Position numbers and translations under genes: made by a program. The notes under the pieces were generated by a model. The model was not told the DNA's origin. It did no database searches and saw only the letters and a program-made list of their open reading frames with translations. DNA of 64,000 bases. It comes from Colius striatus. Its lineage: Eukaryota > Chordata > Aves > Coliiformes > Coliidae. The stretch spans positions 2,659,001-2,723,000 of the forward strand of contig NC_084769.1 of the NCBI RefSeq assembly GCF_028858725.1. Direction: 5' to 3'. This document shows, piece by piece, positions 26,411-38,300 of this stretch (position 1 is its first letter; every line of letters starts with the position of its first letter).

Positions 26411-27430
26411 CTCTGTTTCTTGATGGACCCTGGCAGCCACACACCTGTCTCCATATGAGCCTCTTTACACATACATGGCTGCATCTCCATGCAGCTTTTC
26501 CATGCCCAACCAACATCCTTGCATGGAGCAGGCTTAGGAATAGGCATTTCCAGCATTTGAAGGAGACCCACAGTCACCCCCAACCACATCCCTCTTGCTG
26601 GAGCTCTTCAGTCCCTCCTTATTACCTTTGTGCCATTCCCTCCAGTGCCTCACACAGCTGCAGAGATACTTTTGTTCAGACATGGAATTGTTTTTCACCC
26701 TTCCCAAGTCAGCCAACTTCTCTCAGGCTGTTGTCAGGTCCAATAGCCAGGTCTACCTGGGCTGAAGCCCAAAGCCCTGGCTTATATAGATTATAAATGG
26801 TGGTGAACACAGCAATCCACAACAGCTTTCTTAAAACAAACTCCTATTTACTACATAGGAGGGGGGGAAAAAGACACAACACAAGAGACAGACCCCTGCT
26901 TTTTGCTGCAGACTGCACACAGCTTGTTGCAGATGCAATTATTCATCCCCAGGTAGGTATTTTGGAGGGCAATGCTTATAAAAGCCACATTCTCAGCAAG
27001 AGAAGATCAGGAGGGGAATTTTTTCTTCTTTGTGGCATTTGCAGATTAGTTACAGAGGAGCAAAGTCAAAGACAGCAAAGCTAAACCCATCAGGTGTGCA
27101 CACATCAGCCTGGGCAGGTACATCCTACATGAAGAGCAGGGGAAAACTATGCCTGAAGAGCAGCGTCTGAAGGCAACGTGAGCAAACATCAGGCAGGACC
27201 AAACCAAACAGAACATGCTGAGCACCGTCTGAGATGGCTCAAAGCCACAGCAAGATGGGAGATTCTACCCCCAGAGAGGCAGATGCAAAGGATAAACTGC
27301 AAAGCTAAATATCATTCCTGTCCCACGGCATCACCTCTAAAACGCTTCTGCGACATCTACTTTAAGGCTGTGCTAGCTGACTTGGGCCATCTCTCTCTCT
27401 CTCTTTCTCCCTCTGATAAATGATGAAGTG
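26411..27430. other. intergenic stretch, no recognised gene
   Basis: Unique sequence between a CR1 and the first duplication copy. The end of the plus ORF running out of the CR1 continues here without recognisable motifs. Confidence 0.45.
27391..27414. repeat. CT-rich microsatellite
   Basis: Seven CT units followed by a degenerate pyrimidine tract, just left of the 285-bp duplication. Confidence 0.85.
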
Positions 27431-27715
27431 CTTTTGAGGAAGGCTGTCTTTGTTTGATGAAGTTACCGTCATTTGTTGGACTTTGGGAAACAGAGATGGG
27501 TCATTTCATCCATTCAGGAGTCAGCCTGGACTTCAAACCCACAGCGTGAGGGCAAACACAGCATCCTAACACTCAGACTTCATCCAGAGTGAAGCCATCA
27601 GATTTAGCTTTGATGGCTCAGAGAGTAAGAGCTGCAACTGGAAGGGGGAAGGTGGGGAAGGGCAGGGGAGGAGAGGGAAGCTGTTTAGGAGCACAAAGGA
27701 TTAACACCAGCATGC
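27431..27715. repeat. 285-bp direct duplication, copy 1
   Basis: This segment recurs at 29186-29470 in the same orientation without any insertion or deletion (constant offset 1755). I count five substitutions in 285 bases, about 98% identity. It contains GAAGTTACCGTCATTTG, TTCATCCATTCAGGAGTCAG and a GGAAGGGGGAAGG purine tract. I do not recognise it as part of a known transposon family. No target-site duplications are obvious at the edges. Confidence 0.95.
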
Positions 27716-29185
27716 TGACACAGTATTGGTCCAGTATATTATTAGACACATTAGATACAGCCTCTGTACCTGATTTTCCATGTTCCCAGCGCTTACAACA
27801 TGGTTTAACAGCCAGCAGTGGCCCTTGCTTCTCTGCCTGGGGACTGAAAAATGCTACTTTTCTCCTCCCTGTCAATACCTTTTCCTGTATAACCGTGGCA
27901 AAGAGCACAGCCCTGATTTTCTCCAAGCCAGAAGGGCAGCCTGTTTAATCACTGATGTCCAGTCTTTGAAGACCAGCATGAATACCACCATTGTTGCACA
28001 CATATCAGTACCCAATGCTAGGGTTACACTACTTTTGGAAATAAGCAGCCTTTGGATTGCCCCTCCTAACAAGTATCATGTTTTGGGTGTTTAAAAGGCA
28101 TAAGAGCACCCCAGACAACCCCCAGGGAAATGAGTGAACGTTGCATTGCTTCAGCTTACATTCAGCATCCAAAAATATGAACGCTGCCTGGCTAGCAAAC
28201 AGGTACAACACCACCTTCCCTGCACATAAACAGAACGGCCCAGCCTTCCATTTGCACTATCTCCTTGCATTGATCAAGTTTAAAGCAACAATGGGAATAC
28301 TGAGGAAATGCAGGGAGGAAACACAGAGCTATTGAGGTGCTTGGGCCTATCGAGGACTCCATCGATCTTCATGGCCAACGGCACATTCTTCCTCTCTTAG
28401 ATTTCAGTGGATACCAGGAGGAGTTGAGCAAATTTTATGTAATTGCTGTGCACTTAAGAGCTTCAGAGGAGACTGCATTTCACATTCAGTCACTTCACAA
28501 GGCACAGACCCAAGGGATAGTGTGCTAACAGTCACCTGCATCCACCTTATCTAACCCTCAGGGCAAGCTCAGTGCTTCCATACCATTCACGCAGCATCAT
28601 TGGACTTTCAGTTATAATATCCAGAAAAGAAACAAAAAGAAGAAAAAGAACAACCTCAAGAGAGTCCCCAGAGTGATCCTTATCAGCACACTTTACTGGA
28701 TCTTTAGGCAAAACTCATGTTTCTGCATTATGGCTCAGCAGAGGGAAGAGAGCGAAAACGAGCAAAGCTGTTTTTCACGTGAGACAAATTACTCAGCCTT
28801 TATTTGCACTGAGAAATGCATGTTCATGCTAGTTCTGCTGTTTGAATTCAGCCAGGATTAGTCACACGATCAAAACACTCAAAAAATCTGTTCCTTAATG
28901 CATTTCTGGCAGCTTCAGCAACAAACCCACAGCCATTTATTAGCAACAGAAACGACGGTGATTTTTATTCACCGTGGATATTTTCAAGCTTACTCTTGCA
29001 ACCTATTGACTAGTCTGAAAATTTGGCTTTGATGTTATTGGCCAAGCTTTTAAGGGAATTGTAAAAGTCCTCAGAACTCCTTGGCTTTTCAAAAATGCTT
29101 CCAAGTAGTAAGTTCAAAACCTGGCACTGGGAAGCCTGTCTTGTACTGAGAGTGAGGAGAACTTGAGCCTCCCTTCTCTGCATTT
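27716..29185. other. spacer between the two 285-bp copies
   Basis: 1470 bp of unique-looking sequence with an A-rich patch near 28.63 kb. No gene, no terminal repeats and no transposase-like ORF was seen, so the pair does not look like LTRs of a recognisable element. Confidence 0.5.
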
Positions 29186-29470
29186 CTTTTGAGGATGGCT
29201 GTCTTTGTTTGATGAAGTTACCATCATTTGTTGGACTTTGGGAAACAGAGATGGGTCATTTCATCCATTCAGGAGTCAGCCTGGACTTCAAACCCACAGT
29301 GTGAGGGCAAACACAGCATCCTAACACTCAGACTTCATCCAGAGTGAAGCCATCAGATTTAGCTTTGATGGCTCAGGGAGTAAGAGCTGCAACTGGAAGG
29401 GGGAAGGTGGGGAAGGGCAGGGGAGGAGAGGGAAGCTGTTTAGAAGCACAAAGGATTAACACCAGCATGC
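29186..29470. repeat. 285-bp direct duplication, copy 2
   Basis: Partner of 27431-27715. Both begin at CTTTTGAGGA and end at CACCAGCATGC. Flanking sequence is unrelated on both sides. Confidence 0.95.
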
Positions 29471-31970
29471 AGCTTAGGTCAGTTCAGCTGACATTTGGAA
29501 AGGATACTTAGGTACTTTAGTGACCTAGATGTTCCTTTTTTACCACCATGAGCAGCCTTGCTTGTGGGGTGACACAAAGCTGCCTGGGATGACAAGCGTG
29601 TCCAGCTTACTGCACACCCTGGAATGGATCCTCTCCACACTGCTTTTGGTGCTCAAAGCCTCAGGGTCAAGGCTGTTAAAGCCTTCAGCAGTGCCTTCCA
29701 ACACCTCCAACACACACAAATCATGCACTTTACAGAAGAGCAAAGACTGTAAGAATTGCATGGTGCAACTGCACAAAAAGAACTGCCCAAGCATTCAGAA
29801 CACTTGGTTGTGTGTTTGGGTTTTTCTCCCCAGTCTTTATGATGGACAAGCCTTTCTCAGTGCTACTTTATTAGTTGTGGCCAGAGGCCTAGTTACCAGT
29901 TAATCCCTGGGAGCATTGAGGGTTTTAAGAGCTGCTGAAACAGGGAGAGTATGAGTGCAAGACATACAATTAGGTCTGATGCTCATTTATTTTGTAATCT
30001 GGCTCAAGTGACCAATAGATAAGCAATAAGGGTTCATAAAATTCAGTGGGACAAATATGATAAGATGATTTGCAGTCTGCAGAAACAAATGAGACACAAA
30101 GATTATCAGTATTTTAATGAGACCACACACAGATGTCTTCTGCAGGGATACTCCTTGGTGAAAAATTAAAGGAAGACATGAGCATCAAACAGAAAGGGTA
30201 GGTTTTTTCTACAAAGGCATTTTCCTGCACAACACTCATCTACAAGTGGGTTTTATGGAGAAAGTTTGGTTTTGCCAGATGGCTCTTTCTGCCTCACTTT
30301 GCAACAGACAGGGAAACCTGAGCATTTCTAGCCTAAGGCCCTCCAGAAATTCTTCCTCCTTGATAGATGTTTACCTCCAGCTTTTGGGCAGGAAAACAAA
30401 AGCAGAATAAAGCCCACATGTCCAATGCTCCTCATTGGCACGTACAGCCCATGGAAACACTGCTGACAGAGCCTAAAGCTGACATCCTAGAAAGATTTCT
30501 GCTGGGTTTCAAATGAAGTTTAAGCAGACAGGGCCACAAGTTCCCTCAAGGTTCAGCACAAGGAGAGGAAAAAAAGAAGTGTAAGAACTAGAAATATCAA
30601 TCAATGCATGCACATGAGGTACAGAAGGGAAGAGCAACAACTCTGCCTCCCTATACTAGCTCTGGATTCTTATATCCAAGACAAGCAGGAGATGCTAAAT
30701 GGGCACCACGATACTGCAGTGTCTCTGCTGCCTGGGCCAGCAAGTAGCTAGTCAGGAATAAGGCAACGAGAGAGTGCAGACGGGTCAGATGAACAAAAGA
30801 GATACCCTGAATGGTATTTGGGCTCCATTTCGGTCAGCAGCAGTCTGGCTATTAATGGAAGCTTCTTCTCTGAGGAAAGACTAATGACCTGTCTCAAAAG
30901 CACCAGTCAGTTTGTGACAAAGCAAAAGGACTCTGCAGTGAGCTGTTGAAAAGGAAGAGGTTAAGGGGGAGACGTCAGATACGTACTTTCAACACCCACA
31001 CAGAGCCTTTGGTCTGAGCACAGCTATTCTATAAAGGTTCAGATTAACATATAATAACATATACATGTTTAAAGGTTAGTTCAAGTTGGATCTAAAAGCC
31101 TTCTGTAAGACTGAAACCCAAAAGGAGCATGTTTGTTACGTTCATTAAAGCCAAACAGGTTTTGTCCCCCAATCTCCAGGCCAAACGAGGAACAAGGGTG
31201 GAGAAGAGCTTTTATCTCTGCTTTGTGGAAAAGGAATGGAGACAAAGCTCGCTGAAGTCACACAAGGAATATGCACAGGTATTTCTGGCATCCCAGTGTT
31301 GTGCCTGGTCACAAGCCTTTTGCATCCTCAGCTGAAAAAGCACATGCATCTATAGGGATCACAGAAACACTTTGCACCTTAGTTTTCTGGGTCTGATGGG
31401 TGAATGAATTAGCTAATATAAACAGATCAGAGTCTCTTCATCTCAATCATAATAAGGCCTGAAAGAAATAATGTAGTGCACCACTTTCTAAATTCCTCAA
31501 GCACTTCAGTCTCTCAGACTATCCTTTTATCCACACCACTGTCACCTTTCTCCAAAGAGCCACTCTTTTGGGCAAATAACAACAACAAAATTCCCCCGTC
31601 ATTCAGTCACCATTGCTAGCTCCAAAATTATCTACCTGTGCTGGATTCACTCGAGGGAGATTTACAGGACTTAATGGCAGCAAAGGTTGGAGGTCAGTTA
31701 AGGAAGCTCTGAAATTACTTGCCTTAGGATAGCAAATTCCACTGGAGTTGCAGCAAAGCAGAGGCATAATGAAAGCTTTGAATGCGCTGACGACAGATGG
31801 AAAGAGGTTCTGTTGCACGTGCAGTGCCAGTCTCCTTGTACATGGGGTAATTTTCCTCTGGCTAACATACTTTCCTCAGTCAAGGTGTCTCAAGAAGCAT
31901 CACTAACCACACTCTCTGTTTACCTGAGTTAAACAAGCAGTGCCAGTGCAACCACTGCTGCCACTGGCAC
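29471..31970. other. intergenic stretch, no recognised gene
   Basis: Unique sequence leading to the minisatellite. An ORF of 124 codons at 29529-29903 has no recognisable domain. Confidence 0.45.
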
Positions 31971-32847
31971 GTCCAAACTCACACCTCAACACAAGTGTGA
32001 GCACCCAAAATGGCTTTAGCTTGTCCAAACTCACACCTCAACACCAGTGTGAGCACCCAAAATGGCTTTAGCTTGTCCAAACTCACACCTCAACACCAGT
32101 GTGAGCACCCAAAATGGCTTTAGCTTGTCCAAACTCACACCTCAACACAAGTGTGAGCACCCAAAATGGCTTTAGCTTGTCCAAACTCACACCTCAACAC
32201 AAGTGTGAGCACCCAACATGGCTTTAGCTTGTCCAAACTCACACCTCAACACCAGTGTGAGCACCCAAAATGGCTTTAGCTTGTCCAAACTCACACCTCA
32301 ACACCAGTGTGAGCACCCAAAATGGCTTTAGCTTGTCCAAACTCACACCTCAACACCAGTGTGAGCACCCAAAATGGCTTTAGCTTGTCCAAACTCACAC
32401 CTCAACACAAGTGTGAGCACCCAAAATGGCTTTAGCTTGTCCAAACTCACACCTCAACACAAGTGTGAGCACCCAACATGGCTTTAGCTTGTCCAAACTC
32501 ACACCTCAACAGCAGTGTGAGCACCCAACATGGCTTTAGCTTGTCCAAACTCACATCTTAACACAAGTGTGAGCACCCAAAATGGGCTTTAGCTTGTCCA
32601 AACTCACACCTTAACACAAGTGTGAGCACCCAACATGGCTTTAGCTTGCCCAAACTCACACCTCAACACAAGTGTGAGCACCCAACATGGCTTTAGCTTG
32701 TCCAAACTAACACCAGTGTGAGCACCCAAAATGGCTTTAGCTTGTCCAAACTCACACCTCAACAGCAGTGTGAGCACCCAACATGGCTTTAGCTTGTCCA
32801 AACTCACACCTCGACACAAGTGTGAGCACCCAAAATGGCTTTAGCTT
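31971..32847. repeat. 52-bp minisatellite, 17 copies
   Basis: Seventeen tandem copies of a 52-bp unit containing TCCAAACTCACACCTCAAC, GTGTGAGCACCCAA and ATGGCTTTAGCTTG. Copy 12 has one extra base and copy 15 lacks eight, giving 877 bp. Units vary at a few positions (ACAAG/ACCAG/AGCAG and CCAAAATGG/CCAACATGG). Each unit except copy 15, and copy 12 (one mismatch), carries the inverted repeat CTCACAC...GTGTGAG with a loop of about 10 nt. A unit of 52 is not a multiple of three, so no continuous repeat protein is encoded. Confidence 0.97.
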
Positions 32848-34714
32848 TCAAATCCAATTCACACTCCACAGTTACATGATGAATTGCTGAGCTACCACAG
32901 TTTCAGTAACCAAGATTGCTCTTCCATCCTTCTCTGCACAGATTTCCTTAAGTTTCCTCATGCTACTACTGGGTTTTTGCCTTTCCCTCCCCACGTTAGC
33001 TCTCAGATTTCTTTGTAAGTGGCTCCTGAGGAGGTGGCTTTCCCCTCCTCCCCACCACTGAGGGCTGTGCACCAACAGCTCGGCAGCAGCTGCCTCACCA
33101 CGCTTCACTGCTACTTCTCCCCCAATTCTTGTGCCCCCTAATCCCTGTACTTCAGCAGGACTTCCTTTTTTCTCCACACTTACTTCAGATTATTTTTCAG
33201 CAAGGAAGGCAGCGAAACAAAGCTGCTCAGTGAAAGATCTTGTTGGCTCTCCTGAAGATCCAGGAGGCAATTAGGCTTGGGGTGATATCTGACACTTAAC
33301 TCTGATGCACCACAGAGTACTGACCTCACCTGGCATCAAGCTCCCTGCATCCTACTTTGCTCCCCAACAGTGACTTTTGTTGTTTTTGTACTGACAAATG
33401 TAAAGAAGGGCAAGGAAAAAGGCTTCAATGCTGTTTAAGCCAAACAGTAACACATTTCCTATGGAACCAACCACACAACCTCCTTCGAGTTCACACCTAT
33501 ATAGTTCCAACCTACACAAGAAGGCTCAATATATTTTAAAGCCAGCTTACTATGAGTTTAATGAGCTTATACTGAGCTTGTTTGGAAGCACTTACTATAA
33601 AATGGCTAACACAATAAATTGTTGTGTCCTCCCTTAATTTGTATTTTGGCTTTTGTAAGCAAAAAGATTACTCATTGTAAGAGCACTGTTCTGAGTAGAT
33701 TTCCTTTGCCCACAGCCACCTACAAGTTCTTAGCAACTTTCTAAGCCTACTGGTTACTTAAAAAGGAACAGGCTAACCATGCAGAATAGGGATCACAGCA
33801 GAAAATGGTAAATGACAAAAGAAAAGAGGCAGGTTATGCTCACAAGGCAATGCAAAGGAGAGAAAAGGACAAGGAGAGATTTCCACTGTACTGGAATTAA
33901 TGGGGAGCTCCCAAGGATGAAGCCACAATAAGGTGAAGGAATGAAATGCCCACTTCTTAGGCTGAGCAGACAGAGGCTCTCACTCACTAAAGAAAGATAA
34001 TAAGCCCTTTCAGAAACTTTAATGGCTAAAGAAGAGCAAAAAGGGTTTATCCAGAGTTTCAAAGGGGACTTGGCCTATGTAAAGGCCTTGCTATCTTATC
34101 TAGCAAAGCTGCCCAGCATCACTTCTATAGCGTCTGTCACCCAAGGACCCAGAACCACCCTACAGTCTTAGCCAGTTCAGTCTTCCAGTGCACATGTGGG
34201 ATTTAAGAGGATCAGCATGACTGTGTTGGGAAACAGTGAGATGTGTAGGGCAGAAACACTCGTGCTTTAAACAGCCTTTAGGCCATGCTGTTATGAAGTA
34301 CACATTATTGAATTGTAAGGGTAAGGAGACTGCAGAAAGGTAATCTGTGAAGTGTAGGTTATCACAGAGGAAGAACACCTCCATTTTTATGCAGAATCCT
34401 TAATTTCAGTGATCAGACCTTCTTTTGCAACTAAACCAAAGAACATCATTTTCAAACTATCAGTCCCTTAGAGTTTCCTAAAGGAGGGATCACCTTTAGG
34501 TTTGATTTGAACCTACCAAAAATAGCTTTCCCTTCCCTCCTCTCCATTGAAAAGATTATCTTTCAGTGGAACCTTTGGAGCACCCACAGATCTCTCCAGT
34601 TTTCATTCACAGACACAGGCTAAGACCAAACTTTGACCCATAAAAGTTGAACCAACATTTTTCTGCAGATTCTTTTAATATCCTATCTGGCCTCAAAGGA
34701 AATATTAATAGAGT
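32848..34714. other. intergenic stretch, no recognised gene
   Basis: Unique sequence between the minisatellite and a CR1. A 101-codon minus ORF at 32872-33177 is motif-free. Confidence 0.45.
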
Positions 34715-35378
34715 GGTATTAGGAAAAGTGATGTGGTTGCTAAGCTGCTCTCCATCATTTCTGAACAATCACAGAGGACAGGTGAGGTGGCTGAGGACTG
34801 GAGAAAGGCCAGTGTCACTGCAGGCTGCAACAAGGGCAGGAAGGACGAGCCAGGAAACCACAGGCTGGTCAGCCTCAGCTCCATCCCTGGAAAGGTGATG
34901 GAACAGCTCATCCTGAATGTTATCACTGAACATGTGAAGGAAAAGATGGTTATCAGGGGGAGTCAACATGGATTCACCAAGGGGAAATCCTTTTTGACCA
35001 ACCTGATGTCTGGCTGGATGAGGGGAGAGCAGTGGATGGCATCTACCTTGACTTTGACACTGTCTCCTACAACATCCTCATCAGAAAGCTCAGGCAGTGT
35101 GGCTGGGATGAGTGCACACAAGGGGTGATGGAAAGAAGCTGGAACACATAAAGTTCCATTTAAACATAGGGAAAAACTCTTTTACTGTGAGGTGAGGGAG
35201 CCCTGGCCCAGGCTGCCCAGGGAGGGTGTGGAGGCTCCTTCCTAGGGAGATCCTCAAAACCCCCCTGGACACGTTCCTGTGTGACCTGATCTAGGTGGGA
35301 GCTGCTTCTGTAGGGGAGTTGGACTGGATGATCTCTCGAGGTCCCTTCCAACCCCCACCATTCTATGATTCTGTGATT
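34715..35378 (+). mobile_element. CR1 LINE with reverse-transcriptase fragment and internal deletion
   Basis: The first part reads as CR1 ORF2 reverse transcriptase (EDWRKASVTAGCNKG, KVMEQLILNVITEHVK, SQHGFTKGKSFLTNL, then after a frameshift near 35.0 kb VDGIYLDFDTVSYNIL). At about 35.12 kb it jumps straight to the 3' region (AAGGGGTGATGGAAAGAAGC) and ends TTCTATGATTCTGTGATT. The C-terminal third of ORF2 is missing, so the copy is inactive. Confidence 0.93.
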
Positions 35379-38300
35379 ACAACAGAACATTTCACAGAAT
35401 CACAGATGATGGCCTGACACAAGCTCTACTAGCAATTACATGTTAAACTCCTTCAATGTTTTGCATTTGCTTAAAATTAGGGGGATAAAGGACATGGAAA
35501 CATATGTTAAGACAATGTAAATCTTAATCAATGGTGTAAGAGCTGACAAGGTGTTCATGTCTACATGTGCACATCTTTTAAGCATGTCAGGCGTGCAGTG
35601 GGCAACAGCACAAAGTCCTGGCCAGTCCTCAACTGTCTTTATGGTTGCTTAAATTAAACTTTAACAATTTAATTTAAGGGAGGGGGAGGGGGGAAATTTC
35701 AGCTGCTGAGAATCAGAGACATAAAAATGTGATTTAGAGCCTTCAGTCATCAGCAACTATTAGTAGTGTATGTGAAGAAAAGCAGAATGACTGCATGTCA
35801 AGACCAAGTCTGGGATTTCCTGACATGTCTTAATGTATGTAAGTGGAATAGTTATTTATAGCTGTAATAAAAAAAACCCCAAACTCTAGTTCTGGAAATA
35901 ATTCACAAGCAGAAAGGAATAAATTGTGAGACAAATATCACTCAACTAAACCCCCTGGCACTGCTGATTTTGGACAGTTAGGGCAGAAGCTATAGTAGAT
36001 TTATTTGACTTTAGAAGAGAAACTTTTTAAGTTTAGATTAGTCAAAGCATTCTCTGGAGAGAACAGAAGGAAGCTGAAGAGATGGAGATTTCTCTCAGTG
36101 ATAGGTGAAATCCACTTGCTGTGCAGTGACAGGGAAAACAAGGTGTTCTGGGATCTTGGAAGACAAGCCAGTTAAACAAAGATTAAGCAACTGAACCCAA
36201 GAGACTTGCACTGTCTGCTGCAGTCACTGCAGGACCAGTTTCTACACTCAGTTTCATACCCAGACCTTGCCAAAAATGTTATGACCAGGTATTCACCAGA
36301 TTCTTTTAATCTGGTGAATCTCATTACTTTTCACCTACTTACTTTTAGTTGCACTAACTCATCAAACGTGGAGTTAAAGCAATATTAAGATCACCCTAAA
36401 CTCATATACACTGGATAATTGTATTTAGGTAAGATCCCACCATTACAACATTGTATAAAAGAGAAAAACATAAGTACATAACACACACAAATATCAGTCT
36501 GCTATAGAATATCATAGTAAAAAATAAGAGCTTTAGTGATTTAAGAAGACAGCCTAACCAAAGTATCTGTACATCAGCAGTGCAAGGTGGAATCACTAAA
36601 AACATATGGTTTTTTATTTAAACTGCCTTCAGTAACACACTCCAGCAGAGCACTTAGACTTGAGACTCATTGTCAAATAGAGAATCATATTAATAAAAGA
36701 GTGTTGAGTGTTTTCTCATTTGACAGTGGATTTCTTGCTGAGCCTGCTCTGCTCTGCTCCAGGTGCCTGGTAAGACCAGAGTCTAAGGGTTTTTTCTACA
36801 AGTCTTTGAGGACCAGAGTATCAATGCATGAAAAAAAACAAGACATAAGGTCACAAAAACCTACAGAGTTTAACACCTGTAATTAACACCCTGGCAGGAA
36901 TGATTTAAAGCTAAATGCTTAGCTATATCAGCCACAGTAATAATCAGCTTTCCAACAGAATAAGCCACTACAGTCCTTTGCAACTGCCCTAAAAAGGTAA
37001 GGATTCACACAGACTTTCTTCCTTTAAGGCTACAAGTTGTGAATGATGAGATGTTCTCCAAGCTAATAAGCCATCAGGAGTCATGCAGGTTGGAAGGGAC
37101 CTCCAGAGGTTACCCAGCCCAGCCCTTGGCTCAGAGTGTCAGGGAAAGGGATATTCTCCAAAACTTTCTTTTTTGCAAAGAAAAATCTGGTTTTTTTCTT
37201 AATCTGGTTGAAATTAATTCTTAACTTCTTAATGTGGTTGAGACTCCCTGTATTAGGTCAGTGGATTACGTGTCTATGAATGGTAAAGAGTCAATGGCAC
37301 CCACTTCACAGTATCTTCAATGTTACAACCAGCAGACTGTGTTGAACCAAAAGCCAAGACAAACACACCAGAGAAATTCTGAATCAAATGGAGGAGAGAA
37401 AAAGGAGGGGTATCTTTATTTAAACATGCCTTACTGGGCTTTTACAGCATCAATGCACCCGTTTACAGTCTCAGAGCAGGCAGATAGAAGGAAGCTATCT
37501 AGAAATCTGCTGAGGAAAAGACTGAAGGAAGACAGAAAATATGTCCAAGTAAGCCCTCTGAAACTTGCCTGCAAATGCACAACTAGTTTAGTGGCATTAC
37601 AACAAAATAATAGCCCCCTGAAACCAAACAGCTTTCCTTTGAACAAGTGTTGCTTGCAGTTCTAGACAATGCAGTAAACAGACCCTGTGAGAAGATGAAG
37701 TAGAAAGAGTAGAGGTTTGGTTTTAAGAAGTAACAGCCATTACCAGATGAGGTTTTCCTACAATCACAGGGTTCTTTTTTGTTTCAATTCAGTCTATTCT
37801 TTCTACTTGGTCTAGTGTAAAGCAGCTTGCAAGGAGCAAGTGATGATACTTTCTAAAGACCAAAGAGAAGCTGGCAAGTGATGGTGAACAATGACACCAT
37901 GGAAAAGCTCGTTAATAAAATATGGTTTCCATGAGAAGGAGAGGTTTTTTTCTCCCCAAACAAACCTGAATCAGTGCCAATATGCACATAATAACCAGGC
38001 AGGGCAACTGCCCTCTTGAACCAAAGGGTGATCCTCAACTGACTGGCTGTTATCTATTTGCACAGGTATTATCCTGGCAATCCGGGTAGTGAGAGACCCA
38101 AGGCACTACTTAAGCTGCTCCTAAACCTTTACTTAACAACTTCAAAAGGTATAAAGTGACTCACAGGCCCAGAGCTGGCTTTCCTTATGTAAAACATACT
38201 ATGAATTATAGAGGAGACAGCACAACTTTTCATTGCCTGCTTCAGTAACTCATGTAGAAATACATTAGGATCTTTTGCATATCTCTATTTCTTTCTCAAA

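Noticed and set aside
25930-26796. 288-codon plus-strand ORF, the longest in the window
   Set aside because: Its first half is an antisense reading of a CR1 element, and the rest has no domain. The composition follows the repeat rather than a protein family.
27431-29470. the 285-bp pair as LTRs of a retrovirus-like element
   Set aside because: The 1470-bp spacer has no primer-binding site, polypurine tract or gag/pol-like ORF that I can see, and the repeats lack TG...CA ends.
32604-32819. 71-codon ORF with repeated CEFGQAKAMLGAHT motifs on the minus strand
   Set aside because: It is the minisatellite read in frame. The unit is 52 bp, so the frame continues only because of the 8-bp deletion and a 1-bp insertion.
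31971-32847. the 52-bp array as a CRISPR array
   Set aside because: Units are contiguous with no unique spacers, and the genome is a bird's. It is a minisatellite.
34733-35128. 131-codon ORF resembling a reverse transcriptase as a host gene
   Set aside because: It is the RT part of an inactive CR1 with a frameshift and an internal deletion, not a domesticated gene.
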